Below are positions 9,548-18,864 of a stretch of DNA of 64,000 bases, in pieces (positions within the stretch are counted from its first letter, which is position 1; each line of letters begins with the position of its first letter). This stretch comes from Brevundimonas huaxiensis (GTDB taxonomy: Bacteria > Pseudomonadota > Alphaproteobacteria > Caulobacterales > Caulobacteraceae): the NCBI RefSeq assembly GCF_014218725.1, contig NZ_JABBJE010000004.1, positions 62,001 to 126,000 on the forward strand, read 5' to 3'. The translations under genes were made by a program, and so were the position numbers. The notes beneath the pieces are model-generated. The model did no database searches, was not told the origin of the DNA, and saw only the letters and a list, made by a program, of their open reading frames with translations.

Positions 9548-12500
9548 ATGACCGCCCACGATCTGCGCCAACCCGTTCAGCCGATCACCAAGGCCGCGCT
9601 GGAGGCGGCCTTCGCCAAGATCGTGGGGACCGGGCCCGGCGCAGTCGAACAGACCTATCTGACTCAGGCGCACGAAGACTATTCCGCCGATGAGACGCCC
9701 GAGCTGAGCGGCGAGGATCTGGCCGCCCTGCTCGCCGCCTCCTGGACCGCCGCCAAGGCCTATCCTACCGACGCGGCCGCTCCCGCCATCACCGTCGGCC
9801 CGCTGCACGGCGCGTCGGAAAGGGTTCTGGATTACGATCTGGTGCGTATCGTCCAGTCCGACGCGCCCTTCCTGGTCGACAGCGTCATGGGCGCCCTGGC
9901 CGAGGCCGCCGTGTCCGTGCGCGCCCTGTTCCACCCGGTGGTCGAGCTGGACGGCCGGCGTCTGTCGATCATCATGCTGGTCATCGACAGCGTGCCGCAG
10001 GAGCGTCGCGACGCCCTGGGCGAAGGCCTGGCCCAGAGCCTGTCGGACGTCCACGCCGCCGTCGCCGATCACGACGCCATGACGTCCCTGATGCGCCAGG
10101 CCGTGCAGCGTCTGGAAGAGACCCCGCCCCCGGTCGATCCCGCCGTCCTGGCCGAGAACATCGCCTTCCTGAAATGGCTGAAGAGCGACCATTTCGTCTT
10201 CCTGGGCGCGCGCGACTACGACTATCCGCTGAACGCCGACGGCGACTATGAGGCCGAGGCGCCGCTGGGCCTGTCCACTGACGGCCTAGGCATCCTGGCC
10301 GACCCCGAGCGCACCGTGCTGCGCCGCGCGTCGGAACCCGCCGTCCTGACGCGCCAGATGCGCCGCCAGTTGGACCTCAGCGAACCGGTGACGGTGGCCA
10401 AGGCCAACGCCCGCTCGCGCGTCCATCGCCGCGCCTACATGGACTATGTCGGGGTCAAGCGTTACGGCCCGGACGGCAAGGCGACCGGCGAGACCCGTTT
10501 TGTCGGCCTGTTCACGTCGGAAGCCTACGACCAGCTGACGACCGAGGTGCCGTTGCTGCGTCGCAAGGTGGCCAACGCCCTGGCCCGCGCCGACAAGGCG
10601 CCCGGCAGCCACAACGAAAAACGCCTCAAGAACATCCTTGAGAATTATCCGCGCGACGAGCTGTTCCAGGTCAGCGAGGACGAGCTGCTGTCCATCGCCC
10701 TGGGCATCCTTCACCTCTATGACCGGCCGCGCATCCGTCTGTTCTCGCGCCAGGATCCGTTCGACCGCTTCGTTTCGGTCCTATGCTTCATCCCGCGCGA
10801 GAAGTTCGATTCCGCCGTGCGCGAACGCATCGGCCAGATCATCGCCCGCGCCTGGGGCGGCCGCATCTCGGCCTGGTATCCGGAGCTGTCCGACGCGCCC
10901 CTGGTGCGCATCCACTACATCATCGGCGTCGAGCCCGGCGCCCACCCGATCCCGGACGCCGCCCAGCTGGAAGCCGACGTCGCCGAGGCCGGTCGCGGCT
11001 GGGTCGATCGTTTCGAAGCCGCCCTGCGTCGCTCGGGCGTCGAGGAAGTCGCCGTCGGTCCGCTGAGCGCCCAGTGGGCCCGCGCCTTCGGCGCCGCCTA
11101 TCGCGATCGCTATGACGCCGACGAGGCCGCGACCGACCTGCAATACGTAAACCGGCTGAATGAGACGGGTCTGCCCGGCGAGGGTAAGGCCGTCGCCGTG
11201 CGCGCCTTCCGCACGCCGGACGACAGCCGACTGCAGTTCCGCTTCAAACTCTATCGTCGCGGCCCGGCCGTGCCCCTGTCCGACGTCCTGCCGATCCTGG
11301 CCGATATGGGTCTGAAGACGTTGGAGGAATACGGCTATCCGATCCGTCCGATGGGCGAGGAGGAGATCCACGTCCACGAGTTCCTGATGGAGGATCCCCG
11401 CGGCGAAGCGCTGGTCTTCGATGATGTAAAGGGCCCGTTCGAGGACGCCTTCGCCGCCGTCTGGACTGGCCGCAACGAAAGCGACGGCTTCAACCGCCTG
11501 GTGATCGAACTGGGCGTGGAATGGCGCGACGCCGCCCTGATCCGCACCCTGGCCCACTATCGCCAGCAGACGGGTCTCGACCCCTCCCAGACGGTGCAGG
11601 AAGAGGCCCTGCGCGAATATCCCGACGTGGCGCGCGCCCTGCTGTCGCTGTTCAAGGCCAAGTTCGCGCCGGAAGGGGGCTCCGCCGACGACCGCGCGCC
11701 GGCCGTCGCCGAGCTGGACGCCAAGATCGTCACCTTGCTGCAGGACGTGAAGAGCCTGGATCACGACCGGGCCCTGCGCCGCATCGCCGCCCTGATCGGC
11801 GCGATCAAGCGCACCAACTATTTCCAGCTGGACGCCGACGGTCAGCCCAAGCCGCACATCTCGATCAAGATCGCCTCGCGCGAGCTGGACGACCTGCCGC
11901 TGCCCAAACCCTATCGCGAGGTCTTCGTCTGGGCGCCCCACGTCGAGGGCGTGCACCTGCGCTTTGGTCCCGTCGCGCGCGGCGGTCTGCGCTGGTCGGA
12001 CCGTCGCGACGACTTCCGCACCGAGGTCCTGGGCCTGGTCAAGGCGCAGCAGGTCAAGAACGCGGTCATCGTGCCGGTCGGCTCCAAGGGCGGCTTCTAT
12101 CCCAAACAACTGCCCCGCACGACGGACCGCGAGGCTATTCAGGGCGAGGCCATCCGCGCCTATCGCACCTTCCTGTCCGGCCTTCTGGACATCACCGACA
12201 ACATCGCCGCCGACGGTTCGGTGACCCATCCAGCCAATGTCATCGCCTGGGAAGGCGACGACCCCTATCTGGTCGTGGCCGCCGACAAGGGCACGGCGAC
12301 CTTCTCCGACATCGCCAACGGCGTCTCGGCGTCCTACGGCTTCTGGCTGGGCGACGCCTTCGCCTCAGGCGGCTCCATCGGCTATGACCACAAGGCCATG
12401 GGCATCACCGCGCGTGGCGCGTGGGAGGCGGTCAAGCGCCACTTCCGCGAGATGGGCAAGGACATCCAGACTCAGCCCTTCACCATGGTCGGCGTCGGCG

Positions 12501-14404
12501 ACATGTCCGGCGACGTCTTCGGCAACGGCGTCCTTCTGTCCAAGGCGACGCGCCTGGTCGCCGCCTTCGATCACCGCGACATCTTCATTGATCCGAACCC
12601 GGATCATGTGACCAGTTGGACCGAACGCAAGCGTTTGTTCGACCTGCCGCGCTCGTCCTGGCAGGACTATGACAAGGCTCTGATCTCGGAGGGCGGCGGC
12701 GTCTTCTCGCGCTCGGCCAAGTCGATCCAGCTGACGCCGCAGATCAAGGCGGCCCTGGACATCGCCGAGGACGAGTTGGACCCGGTCAGCCTGATCCGCG
12801 CCATCCTGAAGGCGCCGGTCGAACTGCTCTATCTGGGCGGCATCGGCACCTATGTGAAATCGGCGGCCGAAACCGACGCTCAGGTCGGGGACAAGGGCAC
12901 CGAAGCCCTGCGCATCAACGCCGACGAACTGCGGGTCAAGGTGGTGGGCGAGGGCGCAAACCTGGGCTTCACCCAGGCCGGGCGCATCGCCTTCGGTCAG
13001 GCCGGCGGTCGCATCAACACCGACGCCATCGACAACTCCGCCGGGGTCGATACCTCCGACCACGAGGTCAACATCAAGATCCTGGTCGGCTCGGCCGTGA
13101 CCAACGGCGTCCTGCCGGCCGAGGAGCGCACACCGCTTCTGGCCTCCATGACCGACGAGGTCGGCCTGAAGGTGCTGGCCCACAACTACGACCAGACCCT
13201 AGCCCTGACCCTGCAACAGGCTGAGGGCGTCGGCGCCCTGGACGCCCAGCAGCGGTTCATGCAGAGCCTGTCGGCGCGCGGAAAGCTGGACCGCAAGGTC
13301 GAGGGCCTGCCCAACGACGCCCGCGTCAAGGAGCTGATGACGGCGGGCATCCCGCTGGCCCGGCCCGAGCTGGCCGTCCTGATGGCCTACGCCAAGCTGG
13401 AGCTGTCGGACGACATCGTCGCCTCGCAGGCGCCCGAGGATCCCTTCTTCGAACAGATCCTGGTCCGCTACTTCCCCGAGGCCCTGGCCCGGTTCGAGCC
13501 GGAGATGAAGAGCCACCGTCTGCGGCGCGAGATCATCGCCACCGTCATGGCCAACGAAGTCGTCAACATGTGCGGCCCGACCTTCCCCGACCGCCTGCGC
13601 GGCTCGGCGGAATGCGACACCACCGCCCTGATCATCGCCTTCGAGGCCGCGCGCCGCGTCTTCCGTCTGGACGAGGCCTGGGACGCCGTCTCGGCCCTGG
13701 ACCTGAAGATCTCGGCCGAGGCGCAGACGGCTCTGTATCAGGAGATCGCCGTCGTCCTGCGCCGCCAGACCTTCTGGCTGGCCCGCCGCGCCAAGGGCGG
13801 CCTGTCGGTCCAGGCCCTGATCGACCGCTACCGCCCGATCGCCGACGCCTTGCAGGCCGAGGGCGCGCCGGTCCTGTCGCGCTTCGAACAGGGGCGTCTG
13901 GATGCGCGCGTCAAACGCTTCGCCGACCACGGCGCGCCCGAGGATCTGACCCGCAGCATCGCCATCATGCGCCCCCTCGTCGCCGCCGCCGACATCGGGG
14001 ACCTGGCGCAGGAGGCGAACTGGCCGGTCGCGGCCATGGCGCGCCTGTATCACCAGGTCGGCGCCGCCTTCGACTTCGACCGTCTGCGCGCCGCCGCCGG
14101 CTCCATTCCGTCTGCGGATCATTTCGATCGTCTCGCCGTTCGTCGTCTGATCGAGGATCTGATGAACGAGCAGGCGGCCCTGACCCGCGCCGTCGCCCGC
14201 GCCTCCGATCCGTCGGTCGGCGTCAGCGAGGACGCGGCCGAGGCCGCCGTGGACGCCTGGATCGGCTCCAAACAGGCGACGGTCGAGGGCGTGCGCGCCT
14301 CGGTGGACGAGATCGAACAGTCCGGCTCGGGCTGGACCTTCGCCAAACTGACCATCGCCAACGCCACGATCCGCGATCTGGCGACGGCGGCGGTCAATTC
14401 CTGA
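9548..14404 (+). CDS. gdhZ: NAD-specific glutamate dehydrogenase, large (180-kDa) class
   Basis: Oxidatively deaminates glutamate to 2-oxoglutarate and ammonia with NAD, feeding the TCA cycle. The product is 1618 residues, the right size for the large bacterial class. It has a long N-terminal regulatory region with ACT-like segments (VRIVQSDAPFLVDSVMGALAE near residue 100), and a catalytic core at about residues 800-1220. The core contains GGLRWSDRRDDFRTEVLGLVKAQ and VKNAVIVPVGSKGGF, followed by the Rossmann part (VGVGDMSGDVFGNGVLLS, VGEGANLGFTQ). In Caulobacter the orthologue GdhZ also inhibits FtsZ assembly; whether that holds here is unknown. The ATG at 9548 (MTAHDLRQ) is preferred over an in-frame TTG 36 bases upstream. 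The upstream gap is rich in possible control elements. A repeated hairpin element sits five bases after the stop. Confidence 0.97.
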   Translation: MTAHDLRQPVQPITKAALEAAFAKIVGTGPGAVEQTYLTQAHEDYSADETPELSGEDLAALLAASWTAAKAYPTDAAAPAITVGPLHGASERVLDYDLVRIVQSDAPFLVDSVMGALAEAAVSVRALFHPVVELDGRRLSIIMLVIDSVPQERRDALGEGLAQSLSDVHAAVADHDAMTSLMRQAVQRLEETPPPVDPAVLAENIAFLKWLKSDHFVFLGARDYDYPLNADGDYEAEAPLGLSTDGLGILADPERTVLRRASEPAVLTRQMRRQLDLSEPVTVAKANARSRVHRRAYMDYVGVKRYGPDGKATGETRFVGLFTSEAYDQLTTEVPLLRRKVANALARADKAPGSHNEKRLKNILENYPRDELFQVSEDELLSIALGILHLYDRPRIRLFSRQDPFDRFVSVLCFIPREKFDSAVRERIGQIIARAWGGRISAWYPELSDAPLVRIHYIIGVEPGAHPIPDAAQLEADVAEAGRGWVDRFEAALRRSGVEEVAVGPLSAQWARAFGAAYRDRYDADEAATDLQYVNRLNETGLPGEGKAVAVRAFRTPDDSRLQFRFKLYRRGPAVPLSDVLPILADMGLKTLEEYGYPIRPMGEEEIHVHEFLMEDPRGEALVFDDVKGPFEDAFAAVWTGRNESDGFNRLVIELGVEWRDAALIRTLAHYRQQTGLDPSQTVQEEALREYPDVARALLSLFKAKFAPEGGSADDRAPAVAELDAKIVTLLQDVKSLDHDRALRRIAALIGAIKRTNYFQLDADGQPKPHISIKIASRELDDLPLPKPYREVFVWAPHVEGVHLRFGPVARGGLRWSDRRDDFRTEVLGLVKAQQVKNAVIVPVGSKGGFYPKQLPRTTDREAIQGEAIRAYRTFLSGLLDITDNIAADGSVTHPANVIAWEGDDPYLVVAADKGTATFSDIANGVSASYGFWLGDAFASGGSIGYDHKAMGITARGAWEAVKRHFREMGKDIQTQPFTMVGVGDMSGDVFGNGVLLSKATRLVAAFDHRDIFIDPNPDHVTSWTERKRLFDLPRSSWQDYDKALISEGGGVFSRSAKSIQLTPQIKAALDIAEDELDPVSLIRAILKAPVELLYLGGIGTYVKSAAETDAQVGDKGTEALRINADELRVKVVGEGANLGFTQAGRIAFGQAGGRINTDAIDNSAGVDTSDHEVNIKILVGSAVTNGVLPAEERTPLLASMTDEVGLKVLAHNYDQTLALTLQQAEGVGALDAQQRFMQSLSARGKLDRKVEGLPNDARVKELMTAGIPLARPELAVLMAYAKLELSDDIVASQAPEDPFFEQILVRYFPEALARFEPEMKSHRLRREIIATVMANEVVNMCGPTFPDRLRGSAECDTTALIIAFEAARRVFRLDEAWDAVSALDLKISAEAQTALYQEIAVVLRRQTFWLARRAKGGLSVQALIDRYRPIADALQAEGAPVLSRFEQGRLDARVKRFADHGAPEDLTRSIAIMRPLVAAADIGDLAQEANWPVAAMARLYHQVGAAFDFDRLRAAAGSIPSADHFDRLAVRRLIEDLMNEQAALTRAVARASDPSVGVSEDAAEAAVDAWIGSKQATVEGVRASVDEIEQSGSGWTFAKLTIANATIRDLATAAVNS

Positions 14405-14408
14405 GGTG

Positions 14409-14436
14409 TGCTATCGGCCGTCGGCCTGCTTGAGCA
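14409..14436. repeat. Covarying hairpin element, copy 1 (after gdhZ)
   Basis: Outer arms TGCT (14409-14412) and AGCA (14433-14436) pair, with possible G-U extension outward. The core reads ATC-GGCC-GTC-GGCC-TGCTTG, so the inner stem is GGCC/GGCC with a three-base loop. In the other three copies the inner stem is GCGC/GCGC: the sequence changed but pairing was kept. It lies between co-directional gdhZ and the universal stress gene. Confidence 0.55.
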
Positions 14437-14503
14437 TGTGATCGCTTGACGAAGCCGTCGTCTCACGGCCTCTTCAGCCGCTGATCAGGCTGGGGAGGCC
14501 GCA

Positions 14504-14971
14504 ATGCCGAGAAAGTTCCTCGTCGTCGTCGACGACAGTCCGGAGTTCGAGGCCGCCCTGCGGTTCGCCTCGCGCCGGGCGAAATCGACGGGCGGGCGCG
14601 TGGTCATGCTGCGCGTCCTGCCGACCGACAGCGACGCCCACTGGTCGGGCGTGCGCGAGGAAATCGAACGCCAGCAGCGCCAGGAGGCGGAAATCCTGCT
14701 CAACCGCCTGGGCGAGGAGGCGCAAACCCGTTCCGGCGCCGCGCCGGTCTTCCTGATCGAAAAGGGCGACGCCCAGGCCGCGATCAAGAAGGTGGTCGCC
14801 GCCGATCCTGAGATCAAGATCCTGGTCCTGGCCGCCGGAACCAGCTCGCGCGGCCCCGGCCCGCTGGTCTCGGCCATCATCAAACAGGGCGCGCAGATCG
14901 GCGGCCGCAAACTGCCCGTCACCATCGTCCCCGGCGAACTGACCGAAGACGAGATCGAAGACCTGGCCTAG
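14504..14971 (+). CDS. Universal stress protein (UspA family)
   Basis: A 155-residue single Usp domain: the first strand KFLVVVDDSPEF, a helix EAALRFASRRAKSTGGRVVMLRVL, and a C-terminal LVLAAGTSSRGPGPLVSAI stretch that corresponds to the ATP-binding loop (usually GxxGxxxxxxG(S/T)). The loop here is somewhat altered, so ATP binding is uncertain. Usp proteins accumulate under growth arrest and stress. A strong GGGGAGG precedes the ATG by about 7 bases. It follows gdhZ by 99 bases on the same strand, separated by the repeated hairpin. Confidence 0.9.
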   Translation: MPRKFLVVVDDSPEFEAALRFASRRAKSTGGRVVMLRVLPTDSDAHWSGVREEIERQQRQEAEILLNRLGEEAQTRSGAAPVFLIEKGDAQAAIKKVVAADPEIKILVLAAGTSSRGPGPLVSAIIKQGAQIGGRKLPVTIVPGELTEDEIEDLA

Positions 14972-14983
14972 CCGGGCAGGGGT

Positions 14984-16099
14984 CTAGCCCTTCGGGACCA
15001 GCCGCCACATTCGCAAGGGATGGCGCACGGTCCCGGCCTCGGCCCCCGCGCGGTCGCCGCGCCCCATATAGAGGTCCGCGCGCACCGGTCCGCGAATGGC
15101 CGATCCGGTGTCCAGCGCCATGGCCAGACCGCGATAGCTGGCCGTCGCGCCGCGCAGATTGCCCCCGTCGGCCTCCAGCCAGACCAGTTCGCCATAGCGC
15201 CAGTGCGCCGGATCGACCGCGATGGCCCGCCGCTCGGTCAGGGGCACGCCCGCCGCCCCCGCCGGGTGGCCGTCATCGTCCGGGTCCAGCCGGAAGAAGA
15301 TGTAGCGTGGGTTCAGCGCCATGACCGCCTGCGCCTCATAGCCCCGGTGGCTGGCCAGCCAGTCCCGGATCGCGTCGCCGGAGGTGCCGTTCTGCGGCAA
15401 CAGCCCCTGCTGCGCCATCGGTCGGGCGATGCCCACGAACGGCTTGCCGTTGTCGGCGGCGTAGGCGGCGCGGCCCCGCGTGCCGTCCTCGAACGTCAGA
15501 TACCCCGACCCCTGGATCTGAAGAAAGAACAGGTCCTCGGCCCGCATCCAGGCCAAGGCCTGCTCGGGTCGTGCGGCGGATTCGATATAGGCCCGGTCGC
15601 CGGCCGCGCGGGGATTGGCGGGCTTGGGCAGGACGGGAGCCGAGAACTCGGCGTCCGGCCGTCGCCGCGCCGGATACTCGGGCGCGAAATAGGAGGTCAG
15701 CAGCCCCGGTCGCCCGTCCGGCGTCTGGGCCGGGATCGCGCTGAAGCTGGCCTCGAAGAAGGCGCGCGCCTGCGACGGCGTGATCGTCATCGTCGTCGCC
15801 ATGGCCTTGGCGCGTCCGCAGACCCGACTTGCAACCGCCTCACGCGCCGCGCCGCACCCGTCCACATAGGCCCGGAAGGCGGCCAGGTGATCCTCCTGGC
15901 TCCAGCCCGGCAACACGGCGGGGCTCAGGGCGTCCGACGGCGCGGGAGGCGGGGTCGGATTGGGCGAGGGCGTATAGGGAACCGGCCCCGTCTGCGGCCC
16001 CGTCGCGCCCGTCGGCGTCATCGGCCCGGTCGAACAGGCGGCGACCGCCAGGGCGGCCGTCAGCGTCGCCAGTCCTCCCGACCGGCCGCGAACCGCCAT
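14984..16099 (-). CDS. mltA: Membrane-bound lytic murein transglycosylase A
   Basis: Cleaves peptidoglycan glycan strands with formation of anhydromuramyl ends. The 371-residue product has a lipobox (LAVAAC, Cys22), a Pro/Thr-rich linker, then the MltA barrel (about residues 110-270, with LLTSYFAPEYPARRR and FFLQIQGSGYL) and a C-terminal 3D domain (ALDTGSAIRGPVRADLYMG) carrying the catalytic-type aspartates. The ATG overlaps the timA stop by one base (TGATG), implying coupling. The timA-mltA order next to a divergent secB is a common alphaproteobacterial arrangement. Confidence 0.95.
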   Translation of the reverse strand: MAVRGRSGGLATLTAALAVAACSTGPMTPTGATGPQTGPVPYTPSPNPTPPPAPSDALSPAVLPGWSQEDHLAAFRAYVDGCGAAREAVASRVCGRAKAMATTMTITPSQARAFFEASFSAIPAQTPDGRPGLLTSYFAPEYPARRRPDAEFSAPVLPKPANPRAAGDRAYIESAARPEQALAWMRAEDLFFLQIQGSGYLTFEDGTRGRAAYAADNGKPFVGIARPMAQQGLLPQNGTSGDAIRDWLASHRGYEAQAVMALNPRYIFFRLDPDDDGHPAGAAGVPLTERRAIAVDPAHWRYGELVWLEADGGNLRGATASYRGLAMALDTGSAIRGPVRADLYMGRGDRAGAEAGTVRHPLRMWRLVPKG

Positions 16100-16737
16100 C
16101 AGGCGTTGGCCGGCTCGACGCGCGCCAGGACCCAGTTCGGGTCCGTCGCGCCCAGGGTGCGTTCGAAAGTCCAGTGTTCGGCCGTGCGGCGTTCCTCCAC
16201 CAGCGGCTCGCCCGTCGTCGCGTCCGACGTTTCGCCCGAAGCCTTGGTCACCCGGCTGCGCAGTTCGGCCAGGAAACGGACCTTGGCCACGGCCTTGTCG
16301 CCCTCGGCGACCGCGCCTTCCAGATCGGCCCGGGGCGGATACAGGAACTCGACGGTCTCGGTCTCGCCGCGCGTCTCCCGCGCCGCGATGCCGGTCTCGA
16401 ATGAGGCGAAGACGTTCGGCGTCAGCAGCGGCTTCAGTGCGGCCCGGTCGCCGGCGGCGTAGCCGCGCACGATGGTCTCATAGGCCTGACGCGCCCCGTC
16501 AAGGAAACGGGCCGGGTCGAACGCCGGATCGCGCGCCTTCAGGCTGGCGATGGAGGCCAGGGTCGCCGGGTCGATCGCCGCGACCTTGGGCGTCTCGGCC
16601 TGGGCCGGGCCGGGCGGCGCGATCTTGGCGTCTTCCTGCGGCTGACGGCCCACCCGCTTGCCCAGCACATTGTAGAGCTGGAACAGCACGAAGGCTGCGA
16701 TGAAGGCGAAGACGACGACCTGGAACTGAACCGGCAT
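16099..16737 (-). CDS. timA: Tim44/TimA-like membrane-anchored protein
   Basis: A 212-residue protein with one N-terminal transmembrane helix (about residues 5-24), a charged Pro/Ala linker and a C-terminal Tim44-like (NTF2-fold) domain (from about residue 70, FDPARFLDGARQAYETIVRGYAAGDRAALKPLLTP). The family is related to mitochondrial Tim44; in Caulobacter TimA is an inner-membrane protein of unclear function. The ATG at 16737 is used; an in-frame TTG two codons earlier is an alternative. It is transcribed divergently from secB and is upstream of mltA in the same operon. Confidence 0.88.
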   Translation of the reverse strand: MPVQFQVVVFAFIAAFVLFQLYNVLGKRVGRQPQEDAKIAPPGPAQAETPKVAAIDPATLASIASLKARDPAFDPARFLDGARQAYETIVRGYAAGDRAALKPLLTPNVFASFETGIAARETRGETETVEFLYPPRADLEGAVAEGDKAVAKVRFLAELRSRVTKASGETSDATTGEPLVEERRTAEHWTFERTLGATDPNWVLARVEPANA

Positions 16738-16935
16738 GTTCAAGAGGAGATTCCTGTAGCGAACGACGAGTGCGCCAAACCCTTAGTCTGGCGTGATTAC
16801 GGGCTCATATAGGGTGAGGCAAGGCGAAGCGCGCCCCCAATCGCGCGCGCGACGTTGCGGCCAAGCGTCCCGGCATGGTAGTCGCGGCGCCTCATTCCGG
16901 CCTCATCGGCCCCAAACTGCGCCAAAGACCGTTTC

Positions 16936-17448
16936 ATGACCGACGCCGCTCCTCCCGCCGAACAGCCCCAACAAGGCGACGCCCAGCAGGGCCAGCCCGC
17001 CGGTCCCGGCTTCCGCATCCTGGCGCAATACGTCCGCGACTTCTCGTTCGAGAACCCGCGCGCCCCGGAATCCCTGCGCATCGACGGCAAGCCCGCGATC
17101 GACCTCGGCGTCGAAATGGCCGCCCAGGGCCGCCCCGACGGCCTGTTCGAACTGGACCTCAAGCTGTCGATCAAGGCGACGCACGAGAACCAGCCCGTCT
17201 TCCACGTCGAACTGGTCTATGGCGGCCTGTTCCAGCTGGCCAACGTTCAGGAGCAGGACATCGAGCCCCTGCTGCTGATCGAATGCCCGCGCTATCTGTT
17301 CCCGTTCGCGCGCGAGATCATCTCGGGCGCCACGGCCGACGGCGGCTTCTATCCCCCGTTCCAGCTGGACCCAATCGACTTCGCCGCCATCTACATCGCG
17401 CGCCAGCAGCAGATCGCCCAGCAGCCGGTCGAAACCGGCCAGGCCTAA
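16936..17448 (+). CDS. secB: Protein-export chaperone SecB
   Basis: SecB keeps preproteins unfolded and hands them to SecA. The 170-residue product has the family core: [17 protein letters not shown] near residue 30, the central [29 protein letters not shown] and [18 protein letters not shown]. The first 25 residues are a Gln/Pro/Ala-rich leader, longer than in E. coli. SecA in this window keeps the C-terminal zinc site that binds SecB. It is divergent from timA with 198 bases between, and the transporter gene follows nine bases after its stop. Confidence 0.97.
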   Translation: MTDAAPPAEQPQQGDAQQGQPAGPGFRILAQYVRDFSFENPRAPESLRIDGKPAIDLGVEMAAQGRPDGLFELDLKLSIKATHENQPVFHVELVYGGLFQLANVQEQDIEPLLLIECPRYLFPFAREIISGATADGGFYPPFQLDPIDFAAIYIARQQQIAQQPVETGQA

Positions 17449-17457
17449 GCGCGCGAC

Positions 17458-18404
17458 ATGGCCGCCGCGCGGCCTTCGCCTGATCCATCGAAAGCCGCGG
17501 GCGAGGACGTCGTCCGCGGCATTCTTCTGCGCATCGCCGCGGCCGGCTGTTTCTCCATCATGACGGCGACGTTGAAGCTGGCGTCGCAGGACGGCGTGGC
17601 GGCGCCGGAAATGCTGTTCTACCGCGCCTTCTTCGGCCTTCCGGTCGTTGTGGCCTGGGTGCTGACCCAGCCGGGCGGGCTGTCGGCCCTGTCGACGCGC
17701 CGGCCCCTGGCCCATCTGGGACGCAGCGTCCTGGGCGTCGCGGCCATTCTGTGCCTGTTCCAAACGCTGACGCTGCTGCCGCTCGCCGACGCGACGACCC
17801 TCAGCTTCACCGCCCCGATCTTCGCCACCATCCTGTCCTTCTTCGTGCTGAAGGAGGCGGTCGGCCCGCGCCCTGGGCTGCCGTCGCGGTCGGCTTCATC
17901 GGCGTGATCGTCGTCATGCGGCCGGGCGTCGGCCATTCGGTCCTGCCGCTGGCCGGCGTGGCCTTCGCCCTGATCGGGGCGGTGCTGACGGCCGGCGTGA
18001 CCATCACCCTGCGTCAGCTGCGCGACACAGAGCACGTCGCCGCCATCGTCTTCTGGTTCTTCGTCGCCTGCTCGGTCGTGGGGGCGATCCTGTTGCCCTT
18101 CGTCGGCCATTGGCACGCGCTCGGCACCTTCGGCCTGCTGATCGGATCGGGCGTCGCCGGCGGCCTGGCCCAGCTGTTCATGACCGCCTCGCTGCAAAAG
18201 GCCCCGGTCGCCGTGGTGGCGCCCTTCGACTATCTCCAGATCGTCGGCGCCATCGTCTTCGGCTGGTGGCTGATGGCCGCGACGCCCACCCTCACCACCC
18301 TGGCCGGCGCCGCCCTGATCGCGAGCAGCGGTCTCTACACCGCCTGGCGCGAACACATCCGCCGCAAGGCCAGCCTGATCCAGCCGACCGCGCCGCTGGT
18401 TTAG
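17458..18404 (+). pseudogene. DMT-family (EamA) transporter, broken by one-base frameshift
   Basis: The two halves of one EamA-type drug/metabolite transporter lie in different frames. The first frame runs from the ATG at 17458 (five hydrophobic helices, ending FFVLKEAVGPR) and goes off the rails near 17871; the second frame continues as WAAVAVGFIGVIVVMRPG through five more helices to the TAG at 18402-18404. Total length is 947 bases; adding one base gives 948, or 315 codons, the normal size for the family. The missing base is in the CCGCGCCCTGGG region at about 17871-17873. Either a sequencing error or a real recent inactivation. If intact it would be an inner-membrane exporter of unknown substrate, probably co-transcribed with secB. 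Confidence 0.85.
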
Positions 18405-18408
18405 GGCG

Positions 18409-18864
18409 TCAGCGGCCCGTCGAACCAAATCCGTTCGTCCCGCGTGCGGTTTCGTCCAGCGTTTCGACCTCGATCCAGTCCGCCCGCTCATGCCGGGCGA
18501 TCACCAGCTGGGCGATGCGTTCGCCGCGGCGGATGACGAAGGGCTCGGCGCCGATGTTGGCCAGGACCACGCCGCACTCGCCGCGATAGTCGCTGTCGAT
18601 CGTGCCCGGCGCATTGGGGCAAATGATGCCGTGTTTGAGCGCCAATCCCGAGCGCGCCCGCACCTGGGCCTCATACCCCAGCGGCAGGGCGATCTTCAGC
18701 CCCGTGGGGACCAGGGCCCGTTGACCCGGCGCCAGGGTCATAGGCTGGTCCTCGGGCACGGCGGCGCGCAGGTCCATGCCTGCCGATCCGGCCGTCTCAT
18801 AGGCGGGCAGGGGCAGACCTTCGGAATGCGGCAGGCGCAGGATCTGGATCGGGGTCTGGGTCAT
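18409..18864 (-). CDS. dut: Deoxyuridine 5'-triphosphate nucleotidohydrolase
   Basis: Hydrolyses dUTP to dUMP, keeping uracil out of DNA and supplying thymidylate synthesis. The 151-residue product carries the five trimeric dUTPase motifs: AGMDLRA (I), RARSGLAL (II), [13 protein letters not shown] (III), [10 protein letters not shown] (IV) and the C-terminal [11 protein letters not shown] arm (V). The ATG overlaps the coaBC stop (ATGA), the usual dfp-dut coupling. It converges on the broken transporter gene with a four-base gap. Confidence 0.97.
   Translation of the reverse strand: MTQTPIQILRLPHSEGLPLPAYETAGSAGMDLRAAVPEDQPMTLAPGQRALVPTGLKIALPLGYEAQVRARSGLALKHGIICPNAPGTIDSDYRGECGVVLANIGAEPFVIRRGERIAQLVIARHERADWIEVETLDETARGTNGFGSTGR

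Noticed and set aside
10781-14122. Several 270-480-codon frames opposite gdhZ
   Set aside because: All are antisense to a complete, well-conserved gene and lack start signals and recognisable domains.
17860-17885. Programmed frameshift in the EamA transporter
   Set aside because: No slippery heptamer or downstream stimulatory structure was seen, and the family is never known to use one; a missing base is simpler.
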